From Candidatus Thiodiazotropha endolucinida (lineage in GTDB: Bacteria; Pseudomonadota; Gammaproteobacteria; Chromatiales; Chromatiaceae): a stretch of 64,000 nucleotides of DNA. The notes beneath the pieces are model-generated. The model did no database searches. It was not told the origin of the DNA and was given only the letters and a program-made list of their open reading frames with translations. Shown here in pieces: positions 1 to 7,380 of this stretch (the first letter of the stretch is position 1; the number at the start of each line of letters is the position of its first letter). Position numbers and translations under genes: made by a program. The DNA lies in the NCBI RefSeq assembly GCF_001715975.1, contig NZ_MARB01000005.1, positions 1-64,000 of the forward strand. The letters run 5' to 3'.

Positions 1-2
1 GC

Positions 3-587
3 CCGGATTTGAGCGCGTATGATCCGGTGGTGCAGCACGCCATGGATAAGCTCAACGATCAGTTTGAACGGCGGACCTTGCGCAGTATTCGCCAGGGGGC
101 GGAGGCGGCGGGCCAGACGGGGGGGACCCGAGAGGGCATCGCCGAAGGCTTGGCGGCGCAGGGCTTGACGGAGGCGCAGTCGGGGTTGGCCAACGACTTT
201 TATTTGAATGCGTACCGGGATGCGCAGTCGCGGGTGTTGCCGGCGACGGAGCTGGGTGCGCGGCTAAATGAGCGGGCGACCCAGGGCCGGCTTTCCAATC
301 AGCTGCAGTTGTTGCGGCAAAACGCGTACGAGGAGGATCAGGCATCCCGGTATCTTGACCGGATGATGGCGCTTTGGGGTTATCCGGGGAATCGACATTG
401 GGAGAATCTGGATCGTTACAGCCGGTTGATTCAGGGGATGAACCTGGGGAACTCGGTGAGTCAACCGTTGCACCGCAACAAGTGGGCGGGTGCGTTGGGC
501 GGGGGGTTGTCGGGTTATGCGGCCACGGGTAATCCCTTGGGCGCGGGTCTGGGTGTCTTGGCGGGGTTGTTGGGCGGTGGACGATGA
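3..587 (+). CDS. Phage virion-associated protein, 5' end outside window
   Basis: The reading frame is open to the left edge, so the first possible start inside the window (TTG at 9) is probably not the true one. The protein has a helical N-terminal part with a segment rich in G-G-T-R-E-G-I-A-E-G-L-A, a pattern I associate with small virion or ejection proteins of podoviruses, followed by a Tyr/Arg/Gln-rich helix and a Gly-rich hydrophobic C-terminus (about the last 35 residues) that could insert in a membrane. It is followed after 15 bases by the next gene in the same direction, with a good ribosome site (aaggag). The virion role is inference from this pattern and from neighbours. Confidence 0.6.
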   Translation, partial: PDLSAYDPVVQHAMDKLNDQFERRTLRSIRQGAEAAGQTGGTREGIAEGLAAQGLTEAQSGLANDFYLNAYRDAQSRVLPATELGARLNERATQGRLSNQLQLLRQNAYEEDQASRYLDRMMALWGYPGNRHWENLDRYSRLIQGMNLGNSVSQPLHRNKWAGALGGGLSGYAATGNPLGAGLGVLAGLLGGGR

Positions 588-602
588 AGCAAGGAGAGCG
601 GG

Positions 603-1826
603 ATGAGCGGCAGGTTTGCGAATTTATTTGATTGGGACGGCATGATGACGGACCCGAACCGGCGGGCGATGCTGGGGATGGGGATGAGTTTGTTGGGGGA
701 CTCGGGGTATAGCCGGGTGCCGGTGACGTTGAGCCAGGCGCTGGGCCGGGGTTTTTTGCAGGGACTGGATCAGCATGGGCAGGCGGAACAGGCGCAGCTG
801 GCGGCCGAGGCGCGCCGGGTGGAACAAGCGGAGGCGGAGGCGCGCCGTGCCGAGGCGCAGTTTAAACAAGATCTGATGCGGGAAAGGCTGGGGTTTGAGC
901 AAAACAAGTTCAGTCATCAGCAGGCGAAGGATCGTGATGCGGCGGCGCAACGGGCGCGGCTGTTGGGCCTTCTTGGCCCGCGGGGTTCGGCGGGGCCGCC
1001 CGGGCCATCAGCGCCATCCGGGATAGCACCGCCCGGGCCATCAGCGCCGCCGGACCACAATCCCGATCTGACGGGAGGCACAGGCTCACCTGGTGAGCCT
1101 GTGCCTGGACCCGCGGGGCCTGGTGATCCCGGCGGTCAACAGGGTTTTCCATTGACCCCGCGTGAAGCGATGGCGCTGAAGGCGGCGGGTCTGCCGGATT
1201 TCACCGACGACGTGGCGGATCATCAGCGTCAGCAATTGGCGCAACAAAAGTTTGCGTACCAGCAGAAGAAGGACGACAAGGACTTCCACTACAAGATCAA
1301 CGAAAAGCGGATCGATGATCTCCGATCGGCGCATGACCAATTGCGGGACGCGCCCGAGCGTTATCATCGGTTGGAGGAGGCGGAGGCGTTGTTGGACCAG
1401 GGGATTTTTAGCGGTTCGCTGTTTGATCGGGTGGTGCATTCTTTCAATAAAAATATCCCGATGGACGTGCAGGGATTGGCGCGCACGGAGGCGTATGTCG
1501 CGCTGATGGGCCATGAGGTGCTTGCGATCATCAAGGGATTTGGGTCGGGCACGGCGATTTCGGATAAGGACCGGGAGTATGCGCAGGCGATTGCGGGGGG
1601 AGAACTAGCGCTCAATGAAGCGAGTTTGAAAAAAATTATCGGGATTGCGAAAAAGGGGATCCGGAACAGCCTGCAGCACTGGAATGAAGATCTGCCGAAC
1701 CGGCAGCGGGGACTTGAGGCTTATTTTCCGGAGTCAATGAACTTTGAGGTGCCGGGGCAGGCGGAGCCGGCGAAACCTGTGGATCAATGGGCGGACGAAG
1801 AGCTGCTCGAGTATTTGGGATGGTAA
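603..1826 (+). CDS. Phage structural/ejection-type protein with collagen-like linker
   Basis: A 407-residue protein. Residues about 55-115 are a charged Ala/Glu/Arg/Gln-rich coiled coil, residues about 121-180 are a Gly-Pro-rich collagen-like linker (G-P-P-G-P type repeats), and a second Gln/Lys-rich helix follows from about 200. The C-terminal half is helical with a short acidic end. A 20-base direct repeat (996-1015 and 1029-1048) and a large palindrome (1077-1105) lie in the linker. The gene sits between two other virion-type genes with 15- and 6-base gaps, so it is probably one operon. Family not recognised; role as an internal virion or tail component is inference from position and architecture. 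Confidence 0.6.
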   Translation: MSGRFANLFDWDGMMTDPNRRAMLGMGMSLLGDSGYSRVPVTLSQALGRGFLQGLDQHGQAEQAQLAAEARRVEQAEAEARRAEAQFKQDLMRERLGFEQNKFSHQQAKDRDAAAQRARLLGLLGPRGSAGPPGPSAPSGIAPPGPSAPPDHNPDLTGGTGSPGEPVPGPAGPGDPGGQQGFPLTPREAMALKAAGLPDFTDDVADHQRQQLAQQKFAYQQKKDDKDFHYKINEKRIDDLRSAHDQLRDAPERYHRLEEAEALLDQGIFSGSLFDRVVHSFNKNIPMDVQGLARTEAYVALMGHEVLAIIKGFGSGTAISDKDREYAQAIAGGELALNEASLKKIIGIAKKGIRNSLQHWNEDLPNRQRGLEAYFPESMNFEVPGQAEPAKPVDQWADEELLEYLGW

Positions 1827-1832
1827 ATCAAC

Positions 1833-3638
1833 ATGGATGCGAAAGTGACAAGGGAAGCGGTGATGCGGGAAGCGGAAAAACGGGGCCTGCTTCCTGACAG
1901 GCAAGCAATCCTGGATGAAGCACGCCGTCGGGGACTTGGGGCGGCACCCCTGCCCCAGGCCGAACCGCTGTACGACATACCGATGCCGGCATCGCTGTCG
2001 GGGGGTGTGGTGGATGGGATGGCCCGGGGCTTGGAGGACCTGCTGGACAGTTCGGCGCAGCTGATGGCGCCTACTCTGGAGGCGGTTGCGCCGTCGGGAG
2101 GGGTGTTGCATGGGATGGCCCGGGGCGTGAGGGATCCGTGGGACACTGGGAAGCAGCTGGCGGCGCATACTCTGGAGGCGGTTGCGCCGTCGGGGAGCGG
2201 GTTTGAAAAGTGGGCGCAGTCGCATCGTCAAAACACCGACCGGGAGGTGAATGCGGGGCTGGACCGTTACCGGCAGGCCCGGCAAAAAGCGGGCAAGGGC
2301 GACGATTTTGACTGGGGGCGTTATCTTTTAAACCCGTGGAATTTTGTCGGTGGTGTGGGCTTGGCGGCGAAGATACCGCAGGCGACGGGTTACCTTGGAC
2401 GGATTGGCGCGGGGCTTGCGGGCGGTGGTCTGTTCAATGCGGCGGCGACGCCGGTGGAGTCGGGCAAGGATTTTTGGGCTGAAAAGGCCCACCAGGCGAA
2501 GGTGGGGGCGGTGTTGGGGGGCGCCTTGCCGGCGGTGACCCACCCTGTATCGGGTCTGCTGCGCATGAGGTTGCCCGCCGATGCCAAGCGGCTGATCGAT
2601 CAAGGGGTATACCCTCCGGTGGGCGGGCTGTTGGGGGATCACGCCAAGCGGGTGGAGGATATACTGCGCTCTATGCCGGGCGGTGGCAATTTTATTAAAA
2701 ATGCCTATCTTGAGGCCACGGACGAGTTCAATGAAGCGGCGGTGAATCAGGTGCTGGGGAAAGTGGGGGAACGGATGGTGCGAGAGGCACCGGGGCATGC
2801 TCAGATCGAGGCCTTGGAAAATCGCTTGTCAGAGCGCTATGAGGCGTTAATGCCGCATCTGCACGGTCGGCTTGACTGGCCGTTTCAACAGGCATTGATG
2901 GCGATTCAACAAAAAGCCGGGCGCGAGTTGCCCCCCGATGAGCTGAAACTGTTTAACAACTTCCTCGAGCATGATGTGCTGTGGCGTTTCGGTGAGCACG
3001 GCGGGATCGGCGGGCATAAGTTGAAAGAGGTGGATACGGCGCTGGGCCAGCAGAGCATGAAAGACATCAAGGCGGCCAATCAGCAGAACAAGAATAACAA
3101 AGGGGAGCTATTGCGGGATGTACGGGATGCGTTTCATGAGATGTTGGCGCGTTATAGTCCCGAACATGCTGCGGAGCTCAAGACGCTGAATGAGGCGTGG
3201 ACGCATTATAAGATCCTGGAAGAAGCGGCCAAGAAGGCGAGCCAGAATGGGGGCGTTTTTACGCCGAGGCGCTTGTTAACCGCGAGCAAGAAAAAGGATA
3301 CCTCCAAGGATCAACGGGCGACTGCGCAAGGGCGTGCGCGGTTTCAGAAGTATGGGCAGGCGGGCGAGCGTTATTTGGGGAACGTGGAGCCGAATTCAGG
3401 GACGGCGGAGCGGATGCTGTTGAATCAGGATTGGTTGACTCAAGGCGCGGCCACGGTGAATGGGCTTCTGTTTGGCTGGCCCTATCTGACGGGGGTGCGT
3501 CAGGGGATGGCGAAGAGGTTGGCGAAGAAGTTGGGTGAGGATAGCCCGGAAACCGCGGCGATGGCGAAGCTGTTCCAGCAGCTGGGCCTCGGCGGGGTGC
3601 CGATGGGGGTGTCGGGTGTGACGGGGACCTGGGAATGA
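1833..3638 (+). CDS. Large phage internal-virion-like protein
   Basis: A 601-residue, mostly helical protein. Residues 56-87 and 88-119 are a tandem duplication of a 32-residue unit (both start S-G-G-V and end T-L-E-A-V-A-P). A Gly/Ala-rich hydrophobic stretch (about 170-210) could cross or enter a membrane, as in DNA-ejection proteins of podoviruses. The rest is rich in charged helices. It starts 6 bases after the previous gene and is the last gene of the rightward virion operon. Function is inferred from size, composition and context; no catalytic motif is visible. Confidence 0.6.
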   Translation: MDAKVTREAVMREAEKRGLLPDRQAILDEARRRGLGAAPLPQAEPLYDIPMPASLSGGVVDGMARGLEDLLDSSAQLMAPTLEAVAPSGGVLHGMARGVRDPWDTGKQLAAHTLEAVAPSGSGFEKWAQSHRQNTDREVNAGLDRYRQARQKAGKGDDFDWGRYLLNPWNFVGGVGLAAKIPQATGYLGRIGAGLAGGGLFNAAATPVESGKDFWAEKAHQAKVGAVLGGALPAVTHPVSGLLRMRLPADAKRLIDQGVYPPVGGLLGDHAKRVEDILRSMPGGGNFIKNAYLEATDEFNEAAVNQVLGKVGERMVREAPGHAQIEALENRLSERYEALMPHLHGRLDWPFQQALMAIQQKAGRELPPDELKLFNNFLEHDVLWRFGEHGGIGGHKLKEVDTALGQQSMKDIKAANQQNKNNKGELLRDVRDAFHEMLARYSPEHAAELKTLNEAWTHYKILEEAAKKASQNGGVFTPRRLLTASKKKDTSKDQRATAQGRARFQKYGQAGERYLGNVEPNSGTAERMLLNQDWLTQGAATVNGLLFGWPYLTGVRQGMAKRLAKKLGEDSPETAAMAKLFQQLGLGGVPMGVSGVTGTWE

Positions 3639-3644
3639 GGTGGC

Positions 3645-3749
3645 TTATACGTTTGAGACAAGCACCCCGAGGACCATGATGATGACGAGGATGAGGAGTA
3701 GGCGGTCGACCCATTTGACGGTTTTTTGTTTTTGAGAATGCGTGGTCAT
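3645..3749 (-). CDS. Possible 34-residue single-span membrane protein
   Basis: On the minus strand an ATG at 3749 opens 34 codons and a stop. The product has a basic, Lys/Gln-rich N-terminus (residues 2-16) followed by a clean hydrophobic helix (about residues 17-31, rich in Leu, Ile, Val), the layout of a small N-in membrane peptide. It fills the gap between the virion operon and the pentapeptide gene and is divergent from the latter, 16 bases apart. No convincing ribosome site is seen, so it may be chance. Confidence 0.3.
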   Translation of the reverse strand: MTTHSQKQKTVKWVDRLLLILVIIMVLGVLVSNV

Positions 3750-3765
3750 GCGAGAAAGGGCTCCG

Positions 3766-4386
3766 ATGGAAAAAATTGTTGATGCCACAGATTTTAAGCA
3801 ACAGTGCATAAAAAAAGGCTATCGGTTACAAAGTATTGATTTTAGCAAAGCAGAGCTGTGCAAAGCACTCCTTTGCGGGAGTGCGGATCATCCCGAGCTC
3901 ACGCTGACTAACCCGCGTTTCATGGAGACGGATTTACGCTTGGCGCATTGTGTGAATTGGCGCTGCAAGCAGGCGAGATTTGAGCGGAGCGACTGTACGG
4001 GGACGCGCTTTTACGGTTGTAATTTTGTCGAGGTGGAGTTTAAGGATGTTACCTATTTTGATCCGGATTCGCCGGTGTTTCCGGCGATGTTTGTCGGGAG
4101 CGAGTTGAATTTTGCCGATTTTGAGGGCGAGGATTTGCAGCATGTCGCGTTCGTGAATTGCGTGTTGCGGGATGCGAACTTCAAGGATTGCGATTTGCGA
4201 TATGCCCGCTTTGTGGATTGTGACCTGGCCGGTGCGAATTTTACCCATGCGTCGATAGATGGGATAAATTTGCACGGTTCGCAGCTGGAAGCGGGGCAAC
4301 TGAAGACGGCGGAAGCCGACGATTGGACGACGGTGTGCGTGCAGGAGACAGGGCATACGCTTGCGGCGTTGAGGGGTACGGTTTAA
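3766..4386 (+). CDS. Pentapeptide-repeat protein
   Basis: About 206 residues with many A(D/N)(L/F)xx-type repeats, clearest near residues 40-75 and 105-185, which should fold as a right-handed quadrilateral beta-helix. The ATG at 3766 is preferred over GTG 3742 and ATG 3748 because an aaaggg ribosome site lies 5 bases upstream. Cys residues recur within the repeats. Pentapeptide proteins include DNA-mimic gyrase protectors of the Qnr/MfpA type, but this one has no feature that proves such a role. In this prophage it sits between virion and lysis genes, so it is a candidate accessory gene. Confidence 0.8.
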   Translation: MEKIVDATDFKQQCIKKGYRLQSIDFSKAELCKALLCGSADHPELTLTNPRFMETDLRLAHCVNWRCKQARFERSDCTGTRFYGCNFVEVEFKDVTYFDPDSPVFPAMFVGSELNFADFEGEDLQHVAFVNCVLRDANFKDCDLRYARFVDCDLAGANFTHASIDGINLHGSQLEAGQLKTAEADDWTTVCVQETGHTLAALRGTV

Positions 4387-4404
4387 CCCACAGGGAAGGA
4401 GTGG

Positions 4405-4989
4405 ATGGACATGGAACGTTTGATGATACGGCTGGGACGGCTGGTGTGGATGGGTTGTTTGATGCTGGGCCTGGTGGGCCTGATGCTGAGCCTGGAGACG
4501 CGGTTGTCATGGGGTAACGAGGCGCCGGATTACGAACGGTTCCGGCAGAGTATGGCGCGGCCCTGGTACCTTAAGCCGGCCTTACGTGAAAGCGTGGGAG
4601 AGCTGGTTGACTTAATGGATCCTCGCACGACGGGATTTAATGAGGTCAGGGTATTTGACACGCAGCAAGGAATCTACCGCGTCTACCAGGGGACGGTGTT
4701 TACTCATACCGGGTATGCGCAAGCGCGTCAGCATATGCCGAGGAGGAGCATCAAGGCTCAGTTACAGGTTGTCATCGATGGTGTAACGACGGGTAAAAGT
4801 TACTATGGACGTGATCCTGGGTGGAGGGGGAGTTATTGGCGCGAGCCAGGCGCATCGGAGGGGCTTTGGGTGGTGCAGAAAAATCATGCGGTGATCGGCC
4901 ACCCGGTGGTGGTCGAGGTTTCCGTGGTGGCGGCGCACGTTATCGAGGCGTGGGTCGTCAGCGGCCGCCTGCGGCGGGCGATGCCCTAA
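4405..4989 (+). CDS. Unrecognised membrane-anchored or exported protein
   Basis: A 194-residue protein with an N-terminal hydrophobic segment (about residues 9-32) after a short positive stretch, followed by a soluble domain rich in aromatic residues (Tyr, Trp). A gaaggag ribosome site at 4395-4401 serves ATG 4405 or, with better spacing, ATG 4411. It follows the pentapeptide gene by 18 bases in the same direction, so they are likely co-transcribed. Its last 4 bases overlap the end of the convergent gene at 4986. I do not recognise the family; a periplasmic domain tethered to the inner membrane is the simplest reading. Confidence 0.55.
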   Translation: MDMERLMIRLGRLVWMGCLMLGLVGLMLSLETRLSWGNEAPDYERFRQSMARPWYLKPALRESVGELVDLMDPRTTGFNEVRVFDTQQGIYRVYQGTVFTHTGYAQARQHMPRRSIKAQLQVVIDGVTTGKSYYGRDPGWRGSYWREPGASEGLWVVQKNHAVIGHPVVVEVSVVAAHVIEAWVVSGRLRRAMP

Positions 4990-5492
4990 ACCCATTTATC
5001 TAAAGCGTCCAGGTCGTTGATTGGTTCCTGAGGAGGGTGGTCTAATAAACCAAAGAGTTTCTTCAAGTCACTTACTGCTTGTTCTAGTTCGAGTGTATTT
5101 ATGTAGAGATGTACACTGGCTCGCCAATCTTTCTCCTTGTCATCATTGTAGCTGGCAAATTCTATAGCCAGAGTTGTGTGGCCTGCTAAGGCATCGGTGA
5201 TGATTGATAACTCAGGCGAATCTAATGGGGCCCACTCCGAATATCTTTCGCAGTTTTTAGAAGGATGCTCTTCGCAGGGTTCAGAAAATTGTTCTTTGAT
5301 ATGCTGAACATGTGAACTAAAAATATTAATCAAGTCATAGGCTGCATTCTCGGGCACCCATGCTTTTTTTTGTACCGTAATGACGGCAGGGCTTTCATAA
5401 GCAATTGTAACGTACTCTCCATCTCTATCGTAAAATTTAAGCGATGCAGATGAAGACGAGGATTTTATGATTACCTCAGATGTATTGTTCAT
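4986..5492 (-). CDS. Unrecognised small acidic cytoplasmic protein, prophage cargo
   Basis: A 168-residue acidic protein with no signal peptide or membrane segment. A Ser-rich beta-strand-like N-terminus is followed by mixed alpha/beta sequence. It is visibly richer in A+T than the surrounding virion genes, which suggests separate acquisition. It lies directly downstream of the secreted-protein gene at 5557-6072, same strand, 64 bases apart, at the end of the lysis operon. Small acidic cytoplasmic proteins placed after an exported protein are often immunity proteins, but nothing in the sequence proves that. Family not recognised. Confidence 0.6.
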   Translation of the reverse strand: MNNTSEVIIKSSSSSASLKFYDRDGEYVTIAYESPAVITVQKKAWVPENAAYDLINIFSSHVQHIKEQFSEPCEEHPSKNCERYSEWAPLDSPELSIITDALAGHTTLAIEFASYNDDKEKDWRASVHLYINTLELEQAVSDLKKLFGLLDHPPQEPINDLDALDKWV

Positions 5493-5556
5493 TTAGAGCA
5501 CCCTTTCTTTGGTGTTGGGGGAAGGTCTTTGCATGCCTTTGATTATGCGCTATCGT

Positions 5557-6072
5557 TTAGTTATTGGAGTATTTGATCTGGAATCGCTTACTTGCGATCT
5601 TCTGGTTTACCTCTTGCCGTGTTAAGACTGAAATTACTGACCCTGGTGGCCCTATCTTGTCGGTGGGGGAGGTCCACATAACGACCCCGCCAGACTCGCG
5701 TAAAACATAGACGAGGCGTTTATTTTTTGTGTCCCAATAGGGCGTTCCCCTATTGATGATTTGTATTGCTGTGCTTGCGGTCATTCTATTATCGACACAT
5801 TGCGGGTCGAGGCATAGGCGTTCCCGTGCGTGTGGGCTGAAAAAACGGCCTTGAAAAAAGAGATAGTCACGTTTTTCCCACTTTTTTATAACCCCTTTGG
5901 CCAGCCATCGAATGACACTCCGTTTCTCACGGTGATGTGGGCCTTGGATGGCTGTTTGGAAGTCTGAGCCAGGTGGCAGTGCGGGGTCGTTGGCGAAGGT
6001 GGTCTGAGTGATGGCTAACAGTAAGATCGCCCCCGATAGGGACAAGGCGAATGGTAGTTTGTGGCGTATCAT
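5557..6072 (-). CDS. Secreted protein of unknown function, prophage cargo
   Basis: The ATG at 6072 is chosen over ATG 6093 because it has a G-rich ribosome site and gives a clean signal peptide: basic start, hydrophobic core, and a likely signal peptidase I site after residues T-F-A, about residue 27. The mature part is about 144 residues, basic, with one C-x4-C pair in its middle, and a C-terminal region with several aromatic beta-strand-like segments. This resembles the compact C-terminal nuclease modules of polymorphic toxins in size and charge, but no catalytic motif can be assigned. It sits between the holin-like gene and an acidic cytoplasmic protein. Confidence 0.6.
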   Translation of the reverse strand: MIRHKLPFALSLSGAILLLAITQTTFANDPALPPGSDFQTAIQGPHHREKRSVIRWLAKGVIKKWEKRDYLFFQGRFFSPHARERLCLDPQCVDNRMTASTAIQIINRGTPYWDTKNKRLVYVLRESGGVVMWTSPTDKIGPPGSVISVLTRQEVNQKIASKRFQIKYSNN

Positions 6073-6135
6073 GCAAGTCCCCCCGTTCAGCATGTTTTTT
6101 TGCAGTTTAGCAATGGGGTATGGATCCGCAAAGGG

Positions 6136-6456
6136 TTATTTATTTTTTGCGCGCACCTTGGCGATGAGGTTGCTCATGACGGTTTCGAATTGTCTGGCCA
6201 TGTGGGGTCCCATGTAGCAGCCATAGGCGTAGAGGACGAAGTCCATTTTGCTGGGCCAATCGAGGCTGTCGGCGATGAAGATGGCGCCGATGCCGGAGAA
6301 GACGGAGCCGAAGAAATAGCGCAGGTAGCCGCGGCCACAGAGTTTTTGGTCCTGGTTGTGGGCATAGTAACCGGTGATGGATCCGGAGACCAAGATCGCG
6401 ATCAGTATGAGGCTTTGGATCAGGGGGTCATCGATCCAGGCATGCACCCTATCCAT
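6136..6456 (-). CDS. Holin-like phage membrane protein
   Basis: About 106 residues (ATG 6456; ATG 6462 two codons earlier is also possible). Two hydrophobic segments are visible, near residues 12-32 and 44-64, with a charged Lys/Arg-rich C-terminus, the general layout of a class II-type holin. The start overlaps the last 8 bases of the amidase gene, which suggests translational coupling in a lysis cassette. The holin call rests on size, topology and position next to the endolysin rather than a recognised family. Confidence 0.55.
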   Translation of the reverse strand: MDRVHAWIDDPLIQSLILIAILVSGSITGYYAHNQDQKLCGRGYLRYFFGSVFSGIGAIFIADSLDWPSKMDFVLYAYGCYMGPHMARQFETVMSNLIAKVRAKNK

Positions 6457-6880
6457 GATCACTGCCGTTGTTGTTCGGGGTCAGTTGACGGTTTTTCAGC
6501 CATTCGGTGACGTTGAAGTTGGGACAGGTTTTGCGGGGATCAAGGTCCCGATGCCCGCAGATAACCCGGATGGGGTAGCGTCGGCACCAGTCTTGTATGA
6601 GTGCGGCGAGGCTGTCCATTTGGGCCGGTGTGAACTGGTTGCGGCCGACCAGGCAAACGCCAAGCGAGCCTTTGTTGTGTCCCTTGCAGTGAGCGCCGGA
6701 CCAGTATTCGGGTCGGCCGTGCTCGATGACAGCGTCACGCCGAATGATGCGGTGATAGCCGATGCCATCGAAGTTGAAGGGGGGTTGGCGATGCCAGGCG
6801 TGGATAGTTTGGGCCCCGATGTCCCGGTGATCCGGGGTGTCGGAACAGTGTACAATGATTTTTGAGATACTTACGTCCAT
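6449..6880 (-). CDS. T7-lysozyme-type N-acetylmuramoyl-L-alanine amidase (endolysin)
   Basis: A 143-residue amidase of the PGRP/amidase_2 fold, which cuts the amide bond between N-acetylmuramic acid and L-alanine. Expected zinc ligands are visible: His11 in I-I-V-H-C, His110 in C-G-H-R-D-L and Cys119 in K-T-C-P-N-F, with Lys117 in the position of the catalytic lysine. Length is close to T7 lysozyme (about 150 residues). ATG 6880 has a tgagga ribosome site 8 bases upstream and is preferred over TTG 6895. No signal peptide is present, so release would depend on the adjacent holin-like protein. Confidence 0.92.
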   Translation of the reverse strand: MDVSISKIIVHCSDTPDHRDIGAQTIHAWHRQPPFNFDGIGYHRIIRRDAVIEHGRPEYWSGAHCKGHNKGSLGVCLVGRNQFTPAQMDSLAALIQDWCRRYPIRVICGHRDLDPRKTCPNFNVTEWLKNRQLTPNNNGSDHG

Positions 6881-6912
6881 GTAAGGTGTCCTCAAAACAA
6901 GGAGAGTTAACG

Positions 6913-7380
6913 ATGTCTATGGCAGCCCTTATGGGAATCAGCGCGGCCCTGTCCTCGGAGTCGATCAATTCGGCGCTTGAATCACAAGTTAAACCGGTGA
7001 TGTCGGTGGTCGAGAAGGTCCACCAGTATACCCCACTGGGTCTTTTGACAGACTGGATTTCTCTGGGGACGACGGAAGCGGAGGTCTGGGCGCCGTCGGA
7101 TGAGGCGCAGGAGGCGATTTACCAGCAAATGACGAATCAGCTGAGCTTGGCGATGGAATGGCGGCTAGCGCCGACGATAGCGCTGTTGCCGTGGCAGGGG
7201 CAAGCGTCCTGGGACGAGCTGTATGAGGAGATGTTGGGCGAGCCCAAAGATTTTGCAGAGCGTCATCAGGAGCGTTATGGTGGTCGCTTACCGTTCAGTG
7301 AGGCCCCTGAGACCCATGCGGTCTACCGTGATTTTTTTGCATCGGACAGGGAGGTCAGTGACGATGGTGCAGAACGTTAA
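6913..7380 (+). CDS. Unrecognised small acidic protein, first gene of cargo operon
   Basis: The ATG at 6913 has a strong aaggaga ribosome site 8 bases upstream, giving 155 residues. The N-terminus (about 20 residues) is mildly hydrophobic and rich in Ala/Ser/Met but lacks a proper signal-peptide charge pattern. The rest is acidic with several Trp and Glu-rich helices. The stop overlaps the start of the next gene by 17 bases, so the two are surely co-transcribed and probably translationally coupled. It is divergent from the endolysin with only 32 bases between starts. No family recognised; the pairing of a small acidic protein with a large basic one suggests a complex. Confidence 0.65.
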   Translation: MSMAALMGISAALSSESINSALESQVKPVMSVVEKVHQYTPLGLLTDWISLGTTEAEVWAPSDEAQEAIYQQMTNQLSLAMEWRLAPTIALLPWQGQASWDELYEEMLGEPKDFAERHQERYGGRLPFSEAPETHAVYRDFFASDREVSDDGAER

